A DNA stretch of 14,024 nucleotides from Bacillota bacterium (lineage in GTDB: Bacteria > Bacillota > Clostridia > Lachnospirales > Lachnospiraceae): NCBI GenBank assembly GCA_023420935.1, contig JAEZUR010000147.1:1-14024 (forward strand), read 5' to 3'. The notes beneath the pieces are model-generated. The model was not told the DNA's origin. It saw only the letters and a list, made by a program, of their open reading frames with translations, and did not search any database. Both the position numbers and the translations under genes were made by a program. How positions within the stretch are numbered: the first letter of the stretch is position 1; every line of letters begins with the position of its first letter. Positions 7,389-14,024 of this stretch are shown piece by piece.

Positions 7389-8708
7389 TTAAAAACAATT
7401 TTTTATATAAAACTCTTTTAATATTTTTAGCTCTCCTGCTGTAATACCAGACTCGTCCAAGGTACCTTTAGACAAACGAATTTGAAAAATATTATCTACC
7501 AAATCTTCTGGTGCTATCTCTTTCTTATTTGGCATACTCGCTATATATTCCATAGTGGATAAAATACTATCGGTTAACATAACAATAGCAGCCTCAGCAG
7601 ATCTAGGCTTCTCAAATTTAGAATTGTGCTGTTTAATAATATCAATGACTGCTTGGGGGAATCGTTGTTCTGTTGCTAACATGACGCCTTCCTCAATATA
7701 ATTTTTTCCATTGATTCGGCCGATTTCATGATAAAGGCCACCTGCTCTTGCTATTTCTTCCTTACCATTGACTAATTTTGCAGCACGCGCGGACATTTCA
7801 CCAACATCTACCGAATGTATGTATAGGTTTTTCGAATGGTTAGACAGTCTTTTTAATAATTCATATTCCCCATTCATAACCTCATCTAACTTTGCAATTC
7901 CTGAACTTTCAACTTTCTCCACTACTGGTTGAACTTCTTTTCCTATTGAGAGTGTTTCCGTAGTGTGTGCCTTTTCTGAAGCTTGTACCAATTCAGTTGC
8001 TTGTATCTCTAAAGTATCTTGGCGATTCTGTAATGGAACTTTACTACTTTCCTTACGTATTAGCTTATTCGCAAAGAAAGTGACTCCGATTACTGCTAAT
8101 GTGGATAGTACTGAATAAAATGCATTACCATCCATAGATGTGGCAAAATTAAAATTATGCAAGATAAAGATGAGTGTAACATTAATGGATAGTGTAATCA
8201 ATATCACATAGATAATTGTTTTTGGATTCACAATATGTTCTGCTAACATACATATTATTGCACCTATGATGAAATAGAAAGCAAAGTATTCCATACCCGG
8301 ATTATTGACGGCGCTGAACAAAAACGTAAATATAAAATGGAATGTTAGTCCAAAATATGGATAAATAAGAACCGCAATGAAAGCGGATCCTATCATCCAC
8401 AGATTATATACTTCATAATTGGTGGATAGCATAATGCCAATTAATGAAATAAAATAGCCACTACAAAACACAATTAAATTCAAATTATCCTGTAATAATT
8501 CTATCTGATAGAGTTTCATAACATTAAATAAAATTGTTATGATAATTATCATTAATAAAATAAATTTTAATATATCGGCTAAGGGCTGATCGTTCATAAA
8601 TCCTGTAAAACCAATAATTATCACTGTTAAACTGTATATTAAGCTAATGAAAATATTATAATTATACTTTTTATTTTCTTGCTTTATCGTTACCTGCCCT
8701 TGTTCCAT
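7389..8708 (-). CDS. Membrane HD-domain protein in the pgpH/yqfF position, with altered metal site
   Basis: A 439-residue protein with about 7 hydrophobic segments (roughly residues 18-215), a polar linker (215-270) and a C-terminal HD-like domain (about 285-385). The HD pattern is recognisable: IHSVDVGEMSARAA (His298), GLYHEIGRI (His327, Glu328), IIKQHNSKF (Gln360, His361) and AAIVMLTDSI (Asp380), closest to the PgpH/YqfF domain that hydrolyses cyclic di-AMP. The usual HD pair is HE here, the usual HHG is QHN, and the His expected before GVxLA appears as Tyr337, so at least three ligands of the two-metal site are changed. The large extracellular 7TMR-HDED domain of PgpH is also missing (PgpH proteins are usually above 700 residues). 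The ATG at 8708 has only a weak TGGGGT site 7 nt upstream and lies 14 nt after phoH. Its place between phoH and ybeY is that of pgpH. A degenerate regulator is my inference. Confidence 0.8.
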   Translation of the reverse strand: MEQGQVTIKQENKKYNYNIFISLIYSLTVIIIGFTGFMNDQPLADILKFILLMIIIITILFNVMKLYQIELLQDNLNLIVFCSGYFISLIGIMLSTNYEVYNLWMIGSAFIAVLIYPYFGLTFHFIFTFLFSAVNNPGMEYFAFYFIIGAIICMLAEHIVNPKTIIYVILITLSINVTLIFILHNFNFATSMDGNAFYSVLSTLAVIGVTFFANKLIRKESSKVPLQNRQDTLEIQATELVQASEKAHTTETLSIGKEVQPVVEKVESSGIAKLDEVMNGEYELLKRLSNHSKNLYIHSVDVGEMSARAAKLVNGKEEIARAGGLYHEIGRINGKNYIEEGVMLATEQRFPQAVIDIIKQHNSKFEKPRSAEAAIVMLTDSILSTMEYIASMPNKKEIAPEDLVDNIFQIRLSKGTLDESGITAGELKILKEFYIKNCF

Positions 8709-8722
8709 TTTGTTACCCCAAT

Positions 8723-9730
8723 CTATCGTTTATTTGTTCGAAAGCGTTTCGCTTCTACACGTTTCACTTCTTGATGCTTTGCTTCATAAGAGTCATAAGC
8801 CTTTACAATTTTTTGTACTAATGGATGTCTTACAACATCCTGACTTGTAAGATATGAAAATCCAATATCATCGATTTTCCCAAGAACTTTAATCGCATGA
8901 TCAAGACCTGATTTGGTTCCAGAAGGTAAATCCTTTTGTGTTAAATCTCCTGTAATAATAACTTTTGATCCAAACCCAATTCTTGTTAAGAACATCTTCA
9001 TCTGAGCAGGTGTTGTGTTCTGTGCCTCATCCAGTATAATATAAGCGTTTTCTAGCGTTCTACCACGCATATACGCCAACGGTGCTACTTCTATTAAACC
9101 TTTTTCAGTATTTTTGAGATAACTTTCAGGACCCATAATCTGATACAAGGCATCATATAATGGCCTTAGATACGGATCTACCTTGCTCTGTAAATCTCCA
9201 GGTAAAAACCCAAGTTTTTCTCCAGCTTCAATTGCTGGTCGTGTTAAAATAATTTTACTTACTTCATCATTTTTAAACGCATTAATGGCCATAGCCATAG
9301 CTAGATACGTTTTACCTGTTCCCGCGGGGCCAATTCCAAATACAATCATTTTCTTTCGAATAAGATCTACATAATTCTTCTGTCCAATTGTTTTTGGTTT
9401 GATTGGTTTACCTTGAATGGTATGACAGATCAAATCTGAATCAATGGCAACAATCTCAGCTTCCTTGTCTTCCATGCATAAGGATAAAGCGTAATTCACA
9501 TTTTGCTCACTAATTGTATTACCTCGTTTCGATAATTCAATTAGCTGTTCAAATACGCTTTTTGCTTTCCACACATTATAACTATCTCCAATCACTCGTA
9601 AGACACCATCACGACTTACGATTGTTACATTTAACGTTCTTTCTAAAATTTTTATATAACTATCAAATACACCAAATACATTTTTTGTATGTTCTGCAGG
9701 TACATCAATTATCGTCTCCACTATGCTCAT
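8723..9730 (-). CDS. phoH: PhoH-family ATPase
   Basis: A 335-residue PhoH/PhoL protein. An N-terminal KH-like region (about 1-100) is followed by the PhoH P-loop domain with Walker A GPAGTGKT (134-141), the conserved ILTRPAIEAGEKLGFLPGD (161-179), Walker B YIILDEAQN (230-238) and the sensor-like VIITGDLTQKDLP (257-269). Members are cytoplasmic ATPases tied by gene neighbourhood to YbeY and RNA or ribosome maturation; the precise activity is not settled. The ATG at 9730 overlaps the yqfD end by 26 nt. The best binding site, GGAGG, is 13 nt upstream, longer than normal, so initiation may rely on coupling with yqfD translation; the start still gives the typical IDVPAEH N-terminus. Confidence 0.95.
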   Translation of the reverse strand: MSIVETIIDVPAEHTKNVFGVFDSYIKILERTLNVTIVSRDGVLRVIGDSYNVWKAKSVFEQLIELSKRGNTISEQNVNYALSLCMEDKEAEIVAIDSDLICHTIQGKPIKPKTIGQKNYVDLIRKKMIVFGIGPAGTGKTYLAMAMAINAFKNDEVSKIILTRPAIEAGEKLGFLPGDLQSKVDPYLRPLYDALYQIMGPESYLKNTEKGLIEVAPLAYMRGRTLENAYIILDEAQNTTPAQMKMFLTRIGFGSKVIITGDLTQKDLPSGTKSGLDHAIKVLGKIDDIGFSYLTSQDVVRHPLVQKIVKAYDSYEAKHQEVKRVEAKRFRTNKR

Positions 9731-10955
9731 CGGTTTCTATAATCCTCCACTCGCTGTCTTTGATTAGTCGATAATCCAATTCCGGTTCGTCCACTATCAG
9801 GTAGCCCTTGGCAACACAGGATTTATCGTCTATTGTTATTTTAACATTATTTTTAATAATTAAAACCCCTTTTTCCGTTATTTTTTCAATATAACGGTTC
9901 AGTTGTTCTAATGCCTTTTCTTCTGCTTCTTCTTTTGTATACTTTTTTGTTACTTGATTATAACCTAGAAACTCTTTTTTAATCCATTTCACAGGAAGAT
10001 AAAAGGAATTATTAAGCTTCCAATAATTCTCATCCATAATTATATCATATTTATCTGTGGAATTGAATTTTTTTAATGGATTCCAGACAAAAAATTTTTT
10101 ATCAAACATAGAGATTCCATAAACCTTAAAATTCTCTTGATTATATTCTTTATCTATGTATTTCATTGAAAATGAGTTCTTATACTCATAATTGGTTCGA
10201 AGGACAATATCAGCATCGGAAACTACAGGCTCTTTGTTTAACAGTATTCCATTGTCGCCCATGATATCAATGATGCCAGATACTAAAATATCACCTTTTT
10301 TCACCTGAGCACCAACTTGAACCATCGGTGTTCCTACTCTGGTTATCATCGAGGTAATCTTGCCATCTCTCGTTGCTACGATGTGACAAGGTTTATTCTT
10401 TTGTTGATAGGGCGCTGGCATATTGGTCTCTGTTATTTTTATTAATAGTCTAGTTCCCTTAATTTCAGCAGAAACCCAACCAATGTCAACATATTCTTTA
10501 CGTATTTGTTCTTCAATTTTCTGACAGTTTATTTTTCCTTTTCTAGTCCCAACAGAAACATCAATACTATTTAAGTACTTTATAATTGCTTCTTCTGTAT
10601 GGGTATATTGGCCAGATACACCTATGTTCCAGATGTACTGGGATAACATGTATAAAATAATTCCAAACGCTGCAATTCCTATTAGCAGACCTTTTCTCTT
10701 TTTATATTTATGAATATAAAATGGAAGTCCAAACCTTCGTAAAACAATTGGCCTAGTTTTGGTTTTTCTCGCCACAGGTCTTAATTGTTTAAACCCATTA
10801 ATACTAATAAAAAACACATAGCCATCTTCCACTTTGCGAAGATTCCATAATAGTATTTTTCTACTACTGCATAGGTTAATAAAACGTTCCGGAGAATACC
10901 CTTTAATCTTAACATATAGGTATCCCTGAAACCATTTCAAAAAATGTATTAGCAC
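9705..10955 (-). CDS. yqfD: Sporulation protein YqfD
   Basis: A 416-residue YqfD-family membrane protein. About 85 basic N-terminal residues (with FLKWFQGYLYVKIKGYSPER at 5-24) precede one strong transmembrane segment (about 89-109), then an extracytoplasmic part that opens with IWNIGVSGQYTHTEEAI, resembling the start of a POTRA-like module, and continues with IKITETN and a VQVGAQVKKGDILVSG stretch typical of the family. In B. subtilis yqfD belongs to the mother-cell sigma-E regulon and is needed for efficient sporulation. The start codon is GTG at 10955, with GGAGGAGG ending 7 nt upstream, a strong site. The gene follows yqfC by 25 nt and overlaps phoH, so the three are one operon. Confidence 0.94.
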   Translation of the reverse strand: MLIHFLKWFQGYLYVKIKGYSPERFINLCSSRKILLWNLRKVEDGYVFFISINGFKQLRPVARKTKTRPIVLRRFGLPFYIHKYKKRKGLLIGIAAFGIILYMLSQYIWNIGVSGQYTHTEEAIIKYLNSIDVSVGTRKGKINCQKIEEQIRKEYVDIGWVSAEIKGTRLLIKITETNMPAPYQQKNKPCHIVATRDGKITSMITRVGTPMVQVGAQVKKGDILVSGIIDIMGDNGILLNKEPVVSDADIVLRTNYEYKNSFSMKYIDKEYNQENFKVYGISMFDKKFFVWNPLKKFNSTDKYDIIMDENYWKLNNSFYLPVKWIKKEFLGYNQVTKKYTKEEAEEKALEQLNRYIEKITEKGVLIIKNNVKITIDDKSCVAKGYLIVDEPELDYRLIKDSEWRIIETDEHSGDDN

Positions 10956-10980
10956 ACAATAACCTCCTCCAATTCTCTTA

Positions 10981-11352
10981 TCATGAGCAATAACGAATAT
11001 TACATATTCTTCCTGAAATTCTCATTTCATCATCGGTTAAATAATCAATATTCAATTCCGTTCCTTCAATATGGATTCTGCATAGTTTTGTCTGTACACG
11101 AATTAAGTTACCTGTATACTCAATAATTCCTTTATAATTTTCTAAACAGATTTGATTTTTTCCTGTCACAGTTAGAATAGGAGCTCCTGCTAACACATCA
11201 GAAGGAAGTTTTAAGTTATTAGAAATTACTTCTAGATAGGAATCTTTTTCAGATTCAGACCTTTTTTTATTCTTTTTCGGAAACTGGCTATAGATATTTT
11301 TTGCATTTTGTTGCTTGTATTTCTTATGATTCGATTTTATTTTCTGAACCAT
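10981..11352 (-). CDS. yqfC: Sporulation protein YqfC (YabP/YqfC family)
   Basis: A 123-residue protein whose C-terminal two-thirds (about 40-120) match the YabP/YqfC domain: ISNNLKLPSDVLAGAPILTVTG (43-64), then ENYKGIIEY and the ending DDEMRISGRICNIRY. The family is mother-cell expressed and its members act in spore formation. The first 35 residues are rich in Lys, Asn and Gln and very basic, making the protein longer than the roughly 90-residue B. subtilis YqfC. The ATG at 11352 follows GAGGTGG with a spacing of 4-7 nt. It is the first gene after the rpsU terminator and has a sigma-E-like promoter about 30 nt upstream. It is the partner of yqfD, as in Bacillus. Confidence 0.92.
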   Translation of the reverse strand: MVQKIKSNHKKYKQQNAKNIYSQFPKKNKKRSESEKDSYLEVISNNLKLPSDVLAGAPILTVTGKNQICLENYKGIIEYTGNLIRVQTKLCRIHIEGTELNIDYLTDDEMRISGRICNIRYCS

Positions 11353-11381
11353 AGTACCACCTCATTTATGATGCTATTATT

Positions 11382-11409
11382 ATTATATGAAGTATTGCCT
11401 CTTATATGC
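11382..11409 (-). promoter_or_regulatory. Mother-cell (sigma-E type) promoter of the yqfC operon
   Basis: On the minus strand GCATATA (11403-11409), a 13-base spacer and CATATAAT (11382-11389) match the B. subtilis sigma-E pattern (GHATATT, about 14 bases, CATACAHT) at 6 of 7 and 7 of 8 positions. Transcription would begin near 11375, leaving about 22 nt of leader with the yqfC binding site. The next base extends the -10 to CATATAATA, which also fits the related sigma-K -10 pattern CATANNNTA. The yqfC and yqfD genes are sigma-E targets in B. subtilis, which supports the call. Confidence 0.65.
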
Positions 11410-11427
11410 CCTGAAACAATACAAACG

Positions 11428-11463
11428 CAAAAAACCCTTAATCAATCTCTTGATTAAGGGTTT
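11428..11463 (-). terminator. Intrinsic terminator of rpsU
   Basis: A perfect 14-bp inverted repeat (11432-11445 and 11450-11463; core CCCTTAATCAA) with a 4-base loop, followed on the minus strand by a run of six T (three inside the stem end). It separates rpsU from the yqfC operon. On the plus strand the T run is only TTTG, so activity is expected mainly in the minus direction. Confidence 0.85.
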
Positions 11464-11485
11464 GTACTTGTTCACACAATATTCA

Positions 11486-11520
11486 ACGATAGAAAGCACG
11501 CTCTGCGAACTTTCTATTGT
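11486..11520 (-). other. Stem-loop in the rpsU 3' untranslated region
   Basis: An 11-bp stem (11486-11496 with 11510-11520, one position not Watson-Crick and possible as a G-U pair) encloses a 2x2 internal loop and a further 3-bp CGC/GCG stem with a 3-base loop. It stands 15 nt after the rpsU stop and before the terminator, and has no T run. It may be an RNA stability or processing element; no function is known to me. Confidence 0.45.
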
Positions 11521-11534
11521 CATCAATAAAATAA

Positions 11535-11711
11535 TTATTGGAATTTACGTTTACGAGCAGCTTCTGATTTCTTCTTGCGTCTTACGCTTGGTTTTTCATA
11601 ATGCTCTCTTTTACGAATCTCTTGTTGGATACCTGCTTTAGCACAGTTTCTTTTGAATCTGCGTAGAGCACTATCTAATGTTTCATTATCTTTTACAATT
11701 ACATTTGACAT
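11535..11711 (-). CDS. rpsU: Ribosomal protein bS21
   Basis: bS21 is a small basic protein of the 30S subunit that sits near the anti-Shine-Dalgarno end of 16S rRNA and aids initiation. The 58-residue product MSNVIVKDNETLDSALRRFK... with the basic tail KPSVRRKKKSEAARKRKFQ is full length for Firmicutes. The true start is the ATG at 11711, preceded by AGGTG at 7 nt and a further GGAGGGAGG 13 nt upstream; the frame stays open upstream to about 11783, but that part coincides with the leader and has no family match. It has its own sigma-A promoter, a structured leader and a terminator, so it is probably transcribed alone. In many Firmicutes rpsU lies next to yqeY; here it lies between alaS and yqfC. 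Confidence 0.97.
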   Translation of the reverse strand: MSNVIVKDNETLDSALRRFKRNCAKAGIQQEIRKREHYEKPSVRRKKKSEAARKRKFQ

Positions 11712-11733
11712 AGTCTCACACCTAACCTCCCTC

Positions 11734-11760
11734 CAGTTGTGTATTGTGCCTATACAACTG
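11734..11760 (-). promoter_or_regulatory. Stem-loop in the rpsU leader beside the ribosome binding site
   Basis: In the 73-nt rpsU leader CAGTTGT (11754-11760) pairs with ACAACTG (11734-11740), a 7-bp stem around a 13-base loop; an alternative with a 2-nt bulge gives 9 bp and a 7-base loop. The 3' arm ends exactly where the purine-rich GGAGGGAGG (11725-11733) begins. The position would allow control of ribosome access, possibly autoregulation by bS21, but this is inferred from position only. Confidence 0.45.
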
Positions 11761-11790
11761 TTTGGGTATTTTTTGAATAGCACTACATAG

Positions 11791-11818
11791 ATTATAGCAT
11801 AAATTTTTATTTCGTCAA
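11791..11818 (-). promoter_or_regulatory. Sigma-A promoter of rpsU
   Basis: TTGACG (11813-11818), a 16-base spacer and TATAAT (11791-11796), with a TG one base before the -10 (extended -10, TGCTATAAT). Transcription should begin near 11784. It is the best vegetative promoter in the window, as expected for a ribosomal protein gene. Confidence 0.85.
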
Positions 11819-11854
11819 CTATTTTTTCATGTTTTATGCCAATTTTATTATAAC

Positions 11855-11877
11855 CAAAATAGTTGCATCCTATTTTG
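11855..11877 (-). terminator. Weak hairpin after alaS, possible terminator
   Basis: CAAAATAG and CTATTTTG form a perfect 8-bp stem with a 7-base loop just after the alaS stop. The stem is AT-rich and is followed on the minus strand by GTTATAATAAAATT, not a clean T run, so termination would be partial at best. It may instead protect the 3' end. The rest of the 160-base gap to rpsU holds the rpsU promoter and leader. Confidence 0.4.
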
Positions 11878-11879
11878 TC

Positions 11880-14024
11880 TTAATTAATTTGATTTTCAAC
11901 AGCAGATACTACTTTTTCAATTGCTGCATCAATACCTGCAGGGTTCTTACCACCGGCCTGTGCCATATTTGGACGACCACCACCGCCACCGCCTACTAAA
12001 ACGGCGATTTCTTTAATCAAATTACCTGCATGAGCTCCTTTTGCCATTGCATCATCTGTTGCCATAGCTAGTAAGCTAACTTTATCTTCTATAGCAGATG
12101 CCAATACAATCACTCCGCTACCTAATTTTTCTTTTAATTGATCTCCAAGGTTACGTAAACCATTCATATCAACATCTGCTACTTTTGTTGCAAGAACTTT
12201 AACACCTTTTACATCAATTACTTTATCCATTACATCGCCAAGAGCATCTTTAGCAAGTTTGTTCTTAAGCTTTTCATTTTCTGATTGTAAAGATTTAATT
12301 TCTTCCTGCATGGATTCAATCTTTTTCACAAGTAACGCTGGTTCTGCTTTTGCAGCTTTTGCTGCATTGTGAAGTTCTGTTTCCATGTTTTTATAATAAT
12401 CAAATGCGCCATTGGAAGTAAGTGCCTCAATACGTCTAACACCTGCCGCAATTCCTGCTTCGGATACAATCTTAAATGCTGTAATAGAAGCTGTATTGGC
12501 TACATGAGTACCACCGCATAGTTCTGTACTAAAATCACCCATTTGAACAACGCGTACAGAATCACCGTATTTTTCACCAAACAATGCCATAGCGCCTGTT
12601 TTCTTCGCTTCTTCTAATGTCATTTCTTTGGTCACTACCGTTAAACCTTCTGCAATTTCTTTATTAACAATCTCTTCCACCTTAGCTATTTCATCTGCAG
12701 TTAATGCTGAGAAATGTGTAAAGTCAAAACGAAGTTTATCTTGATCTACTAAAGATCCTGCCTGTTCTACATGAGCACCAATTACCATACGTAATGCTTT
12801 TTGTAACAGATGAGTTGCACTATGGTTTTTACCAGTTGCGGATCTTCTTCTTTCATCTACAACTAAAGTAACGTTTTCACCAACTTTTAAGATACCTTCT
12901 ACAACCGTACCAACATGTCCAATCTTTCCGCCCTGTAATTTAATCGTGTCTTCCACTTCAAATTTGGCGTTGCTTGTCTGTATAATACCCGCATCAGCCA
13001 TCTGTCCACCCATTGTAGCATAAAAAGGTGTTTCGTCTACAATGATGGTTCCCGTCTGACCAGATACTAATTCTTCCACTAAATCAGTTTCTGTTGTTAA
13101 TACGGTAATCTTTGATGTATGTGTTAATCTATCATATCCTACAAACTGAGAAGTGATAGCTGGATCTATGGATTGATATACTGTAACAGCAGCACCCATA
13201 TAATTTGTTACCGCACGAGCACTTCTTGCTGTTTCTCTTTGTACATTCATGGCTTTCTGGAATCCTTCTTCGTCAACTTGAATTCCTTTTTCTTCCAAGA
13301 TCTCTTTTGTAAGATCAAGAGGGAATCCATAAGTATCATAAAGCTTGAAGGCATCCTCACCTGATAATTCTTTTTTACCTTCTTTTGTGAGTGTTTCTTC
13401 TAATTCAGCTAATATACTTAATCCTTGATCAATTGTTTTATAGAAATTATCTTCTTCAATGGTAAGAAGTTTTAAAATATATTCTTTTTTATCTTCTAAT
13501 TCCGGATATCCATCTTTTGATTCAGCAATAACAGTTGTACTTAATTTTGCCAAGAATCTTTCCTTGATACCAAGTAATCTACCATGACGAGCCGCACGTC
13601 TTAATAATCTACGAAGAACATATCCTCTACCTTCATTGGATGGAATAATACCATCTGAAATCATAAAGGTTACAGAACGAATATGGTCAGTTATTAGACG
13701 GATAGAAATATCTGTCTTAGGGTCTTTTTTATAGGTTACACCAGCAACTTCACATACTTTGTCACGAAGTGCTTTAATGGTATCTACGTCAAAAATAGAA
13801 TCAACATCTTGAACCACAACTGCAAGACGTTCAAGTCCCATACCGGTATCAATATTTTTCTGATCTAATTCTGTATAATTGTTATTACCATCATTATCAA
13901 ACTGAGTAAATACGTTATTCCATACTTCAATATAACGATCACATTCACAGCCTACCGTACAACCTGATTCACCACAACCGTATTTCTCACCACGGTCGTA
14001 ATAAATCTCAGAACAAGGACCACA
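11880..14024 (-). CDS. alaS: Alanyl-tRNA synthetase (start lies beyond the window)
   Basis: AlaRS charges tRNA-Ala with alanine and clears mischarged Ser and Gly. The last 714 codons are present; the frame stays open to the right edge, where the protein reads CGPCSEIYYDRGEKYGCGE, so roughly 165 N-terminal residues of a usual 875-880 are outside. Visible parts in order: the end of the class II aminoacylation core, including IEVWNNVFTQFD, NIDTGMGLERL and the class II motif 3 region; SDGIIPSNEGRGYVLRRLLR in the tRNA-recognition domain; the editing domain with HSATH (near 12815) and ELCGGTH (near 12515) as zinc ligands; a coiled coil (near 12260-12330); and the C-terminal glycine-rich VGGGGGGRPNMAQAGGK (near 11960). 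A Cys-rich insert (CGESGCTVGCECDRY) follows the GPCSEIYYDRG motif. No damage is seen. Confidence 0.98.
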   Translation of the reverse strand, partial: CGPCSEIYYDRGEKYGCGESGCTVGCECDRYIEVWNNVFTQFDNDGNNNYTELDQKNIDTGMGLERLAVVVQDVDSIFDVDTIKALRDKVCEVAGVTYKKDPKTDISIRLITDHIRSVTFMISDGIIPSNEGRGYVLRRLLRRAARHGRLLGIKERFLAKLSTTVIAESKDGYPELEDKKEYILKLLTIEEDNFYKTIDQGLSILAELEETLTKEGKKELSGEDAFKLYDTYGFPLDLTKEILEEKGIQVDEEGFQKAMNVQRETARSARAVTNYMGAAVTVYQSIDPAITSQFVGYDRLTHTSKITVLTTETDLVEELVSGQTGTIIVDETPFYATMGGQMADAGIIQTSNAKFEVEDTIKLQGGKIGHVGTVVEGILKVGENVTLVVDERRRSATGKNHSATHLLQKALRMVIGAHVEQAGSLVDQDKLRFDFTHFSALTADEIAKVEEIVNKEIAEGLTVVTKEMTLEEAKKTGAMALFGEKYGDSVRVVQMGDFSTELCGGTHVANTASITAFKIVSEAGIAAGVRRIEALTSNGAFDYYKNMETELHNAAKAAKAEPALLVKKIESMQEEIKSLQSENEKLKNKLAKDALGDVMDKVIDVKGVKVLATKVADVDMNGLRNLGDQLKEKLGSGVIVLASAIEDKVSLLAMATDDAMAKGAHAGNLIKEIAVLVGGGGGGRPNMAQAGGKNPAGIDAAIEKVVSAVENQIN

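Noticed and set aside
9183..9774. Plus-strand open frames at 9183-9374 and 9514-9774
   Set aside because: Antisense to phoH, whose Walker motifs and full-length domain are clear; the apparent hydrophobic stretches arise from the complementary frame.
11387..11641. Plus-strand open frame across the rpsU terminator and 3' end of rpsU
   Set aside because: It runs through a terminator hairpin and into rpsU antisense, and the protein has no recognisable feature.
11712..11783. Upstream extension of rpsU to 82 residues
   Set aside because: It begins at the predicted transcription start, spans the leader stem-loop and has no resemblance to bS21, which is normally 58 residues in Firmicutes.
11847..11852. 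A TATAAT between alaS and the rpsU promoter, possible second promoter
   Set aside because: No acceptable -35 hexamer lies 16-18 bases upstream; that place is taken by the alaS 3' hairpin.
13173..13364. Plus-strand open frame within alaS
   Set aside because: Antisense to a conserved part of AlaRS; low-complexity product.
13960..13995. Cys-rich stretch CGESGCTVGCECDRY at the right edge, considered as a separate zinc module
   Set aside because: It is in frame between two conserved AlaRS motifs and matches what I recall of AlaRS in related bacteria, so it is part of that enzyme.

Overview
The window reads as ordinary chromosome of a low-GC, spore-forming Clostridia, most likely a member of the Lachnospiraceae (Lachnoclostridium-like). 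That placement is an inference from the AT-rich sequence, the sporulation genes (yqfC, yqfD, a BofC-like gene, a SpoVB-type flippase) and the gene order; no similarity search was possible. All thirteen genes lie on the minus strand, so the window is read from high to low coordinates. I see no mobile element, CRISPR array, tRNA, rRNA or recognisable riboswitch, and no gene-free stretch longer than about 180 bases.

Layout from the right edge: alaS (start outside the window) is followed by a weak hairpin. Next is rpsU, with a strong sigma-A promoter, a 73-nt leader with a stem-loop, and two hairpins after its stop, the second a clear intrinsic terminator. A sporulation and RNA-processing cluster then begins behind a good match to a mother-cell (sigma-E type) promoter: yqfC, yqfD, phoH, a membrane HD-domain gene in the position held by pgpH/yqfF in Bacillus, and ybeY. 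With gaps of 38 nt or less this continues into a DUF3048 lipoprotein gene and a SpoVB/Wzx-type flippase gene. A BofC-like gene follows, with its own possible forespore-type promoter. The last unit starts at a near-consensus sigma-A promoter and carries a HI0933/YhiN-family flavoprotein, a COG2509 FAD-dependent dehydrogenase whose start overlaps the previous stop by 8 bases, and the beginning of proB.

The genes cover translation (AlaRS, bS21), ribosome and RNA maturation (YbeY, PhoH), sporulation (YqfC, YqfD, BofC-like) and the envelope (flippase, lipoprotein). The most notable point is the HD protein. It occupies the slot of the c-di-AMP phosphodiesterase PgpH but has lost or changed several metal-binding residues (HD to HE, HH to QH, one His apparently Tyr) and lacks the large extracellular domain, so it may be a non-catalytic or repurposed relative. 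I found no convincing evidence of a wholly new multi-gene system; the other points of interest are regulatory.
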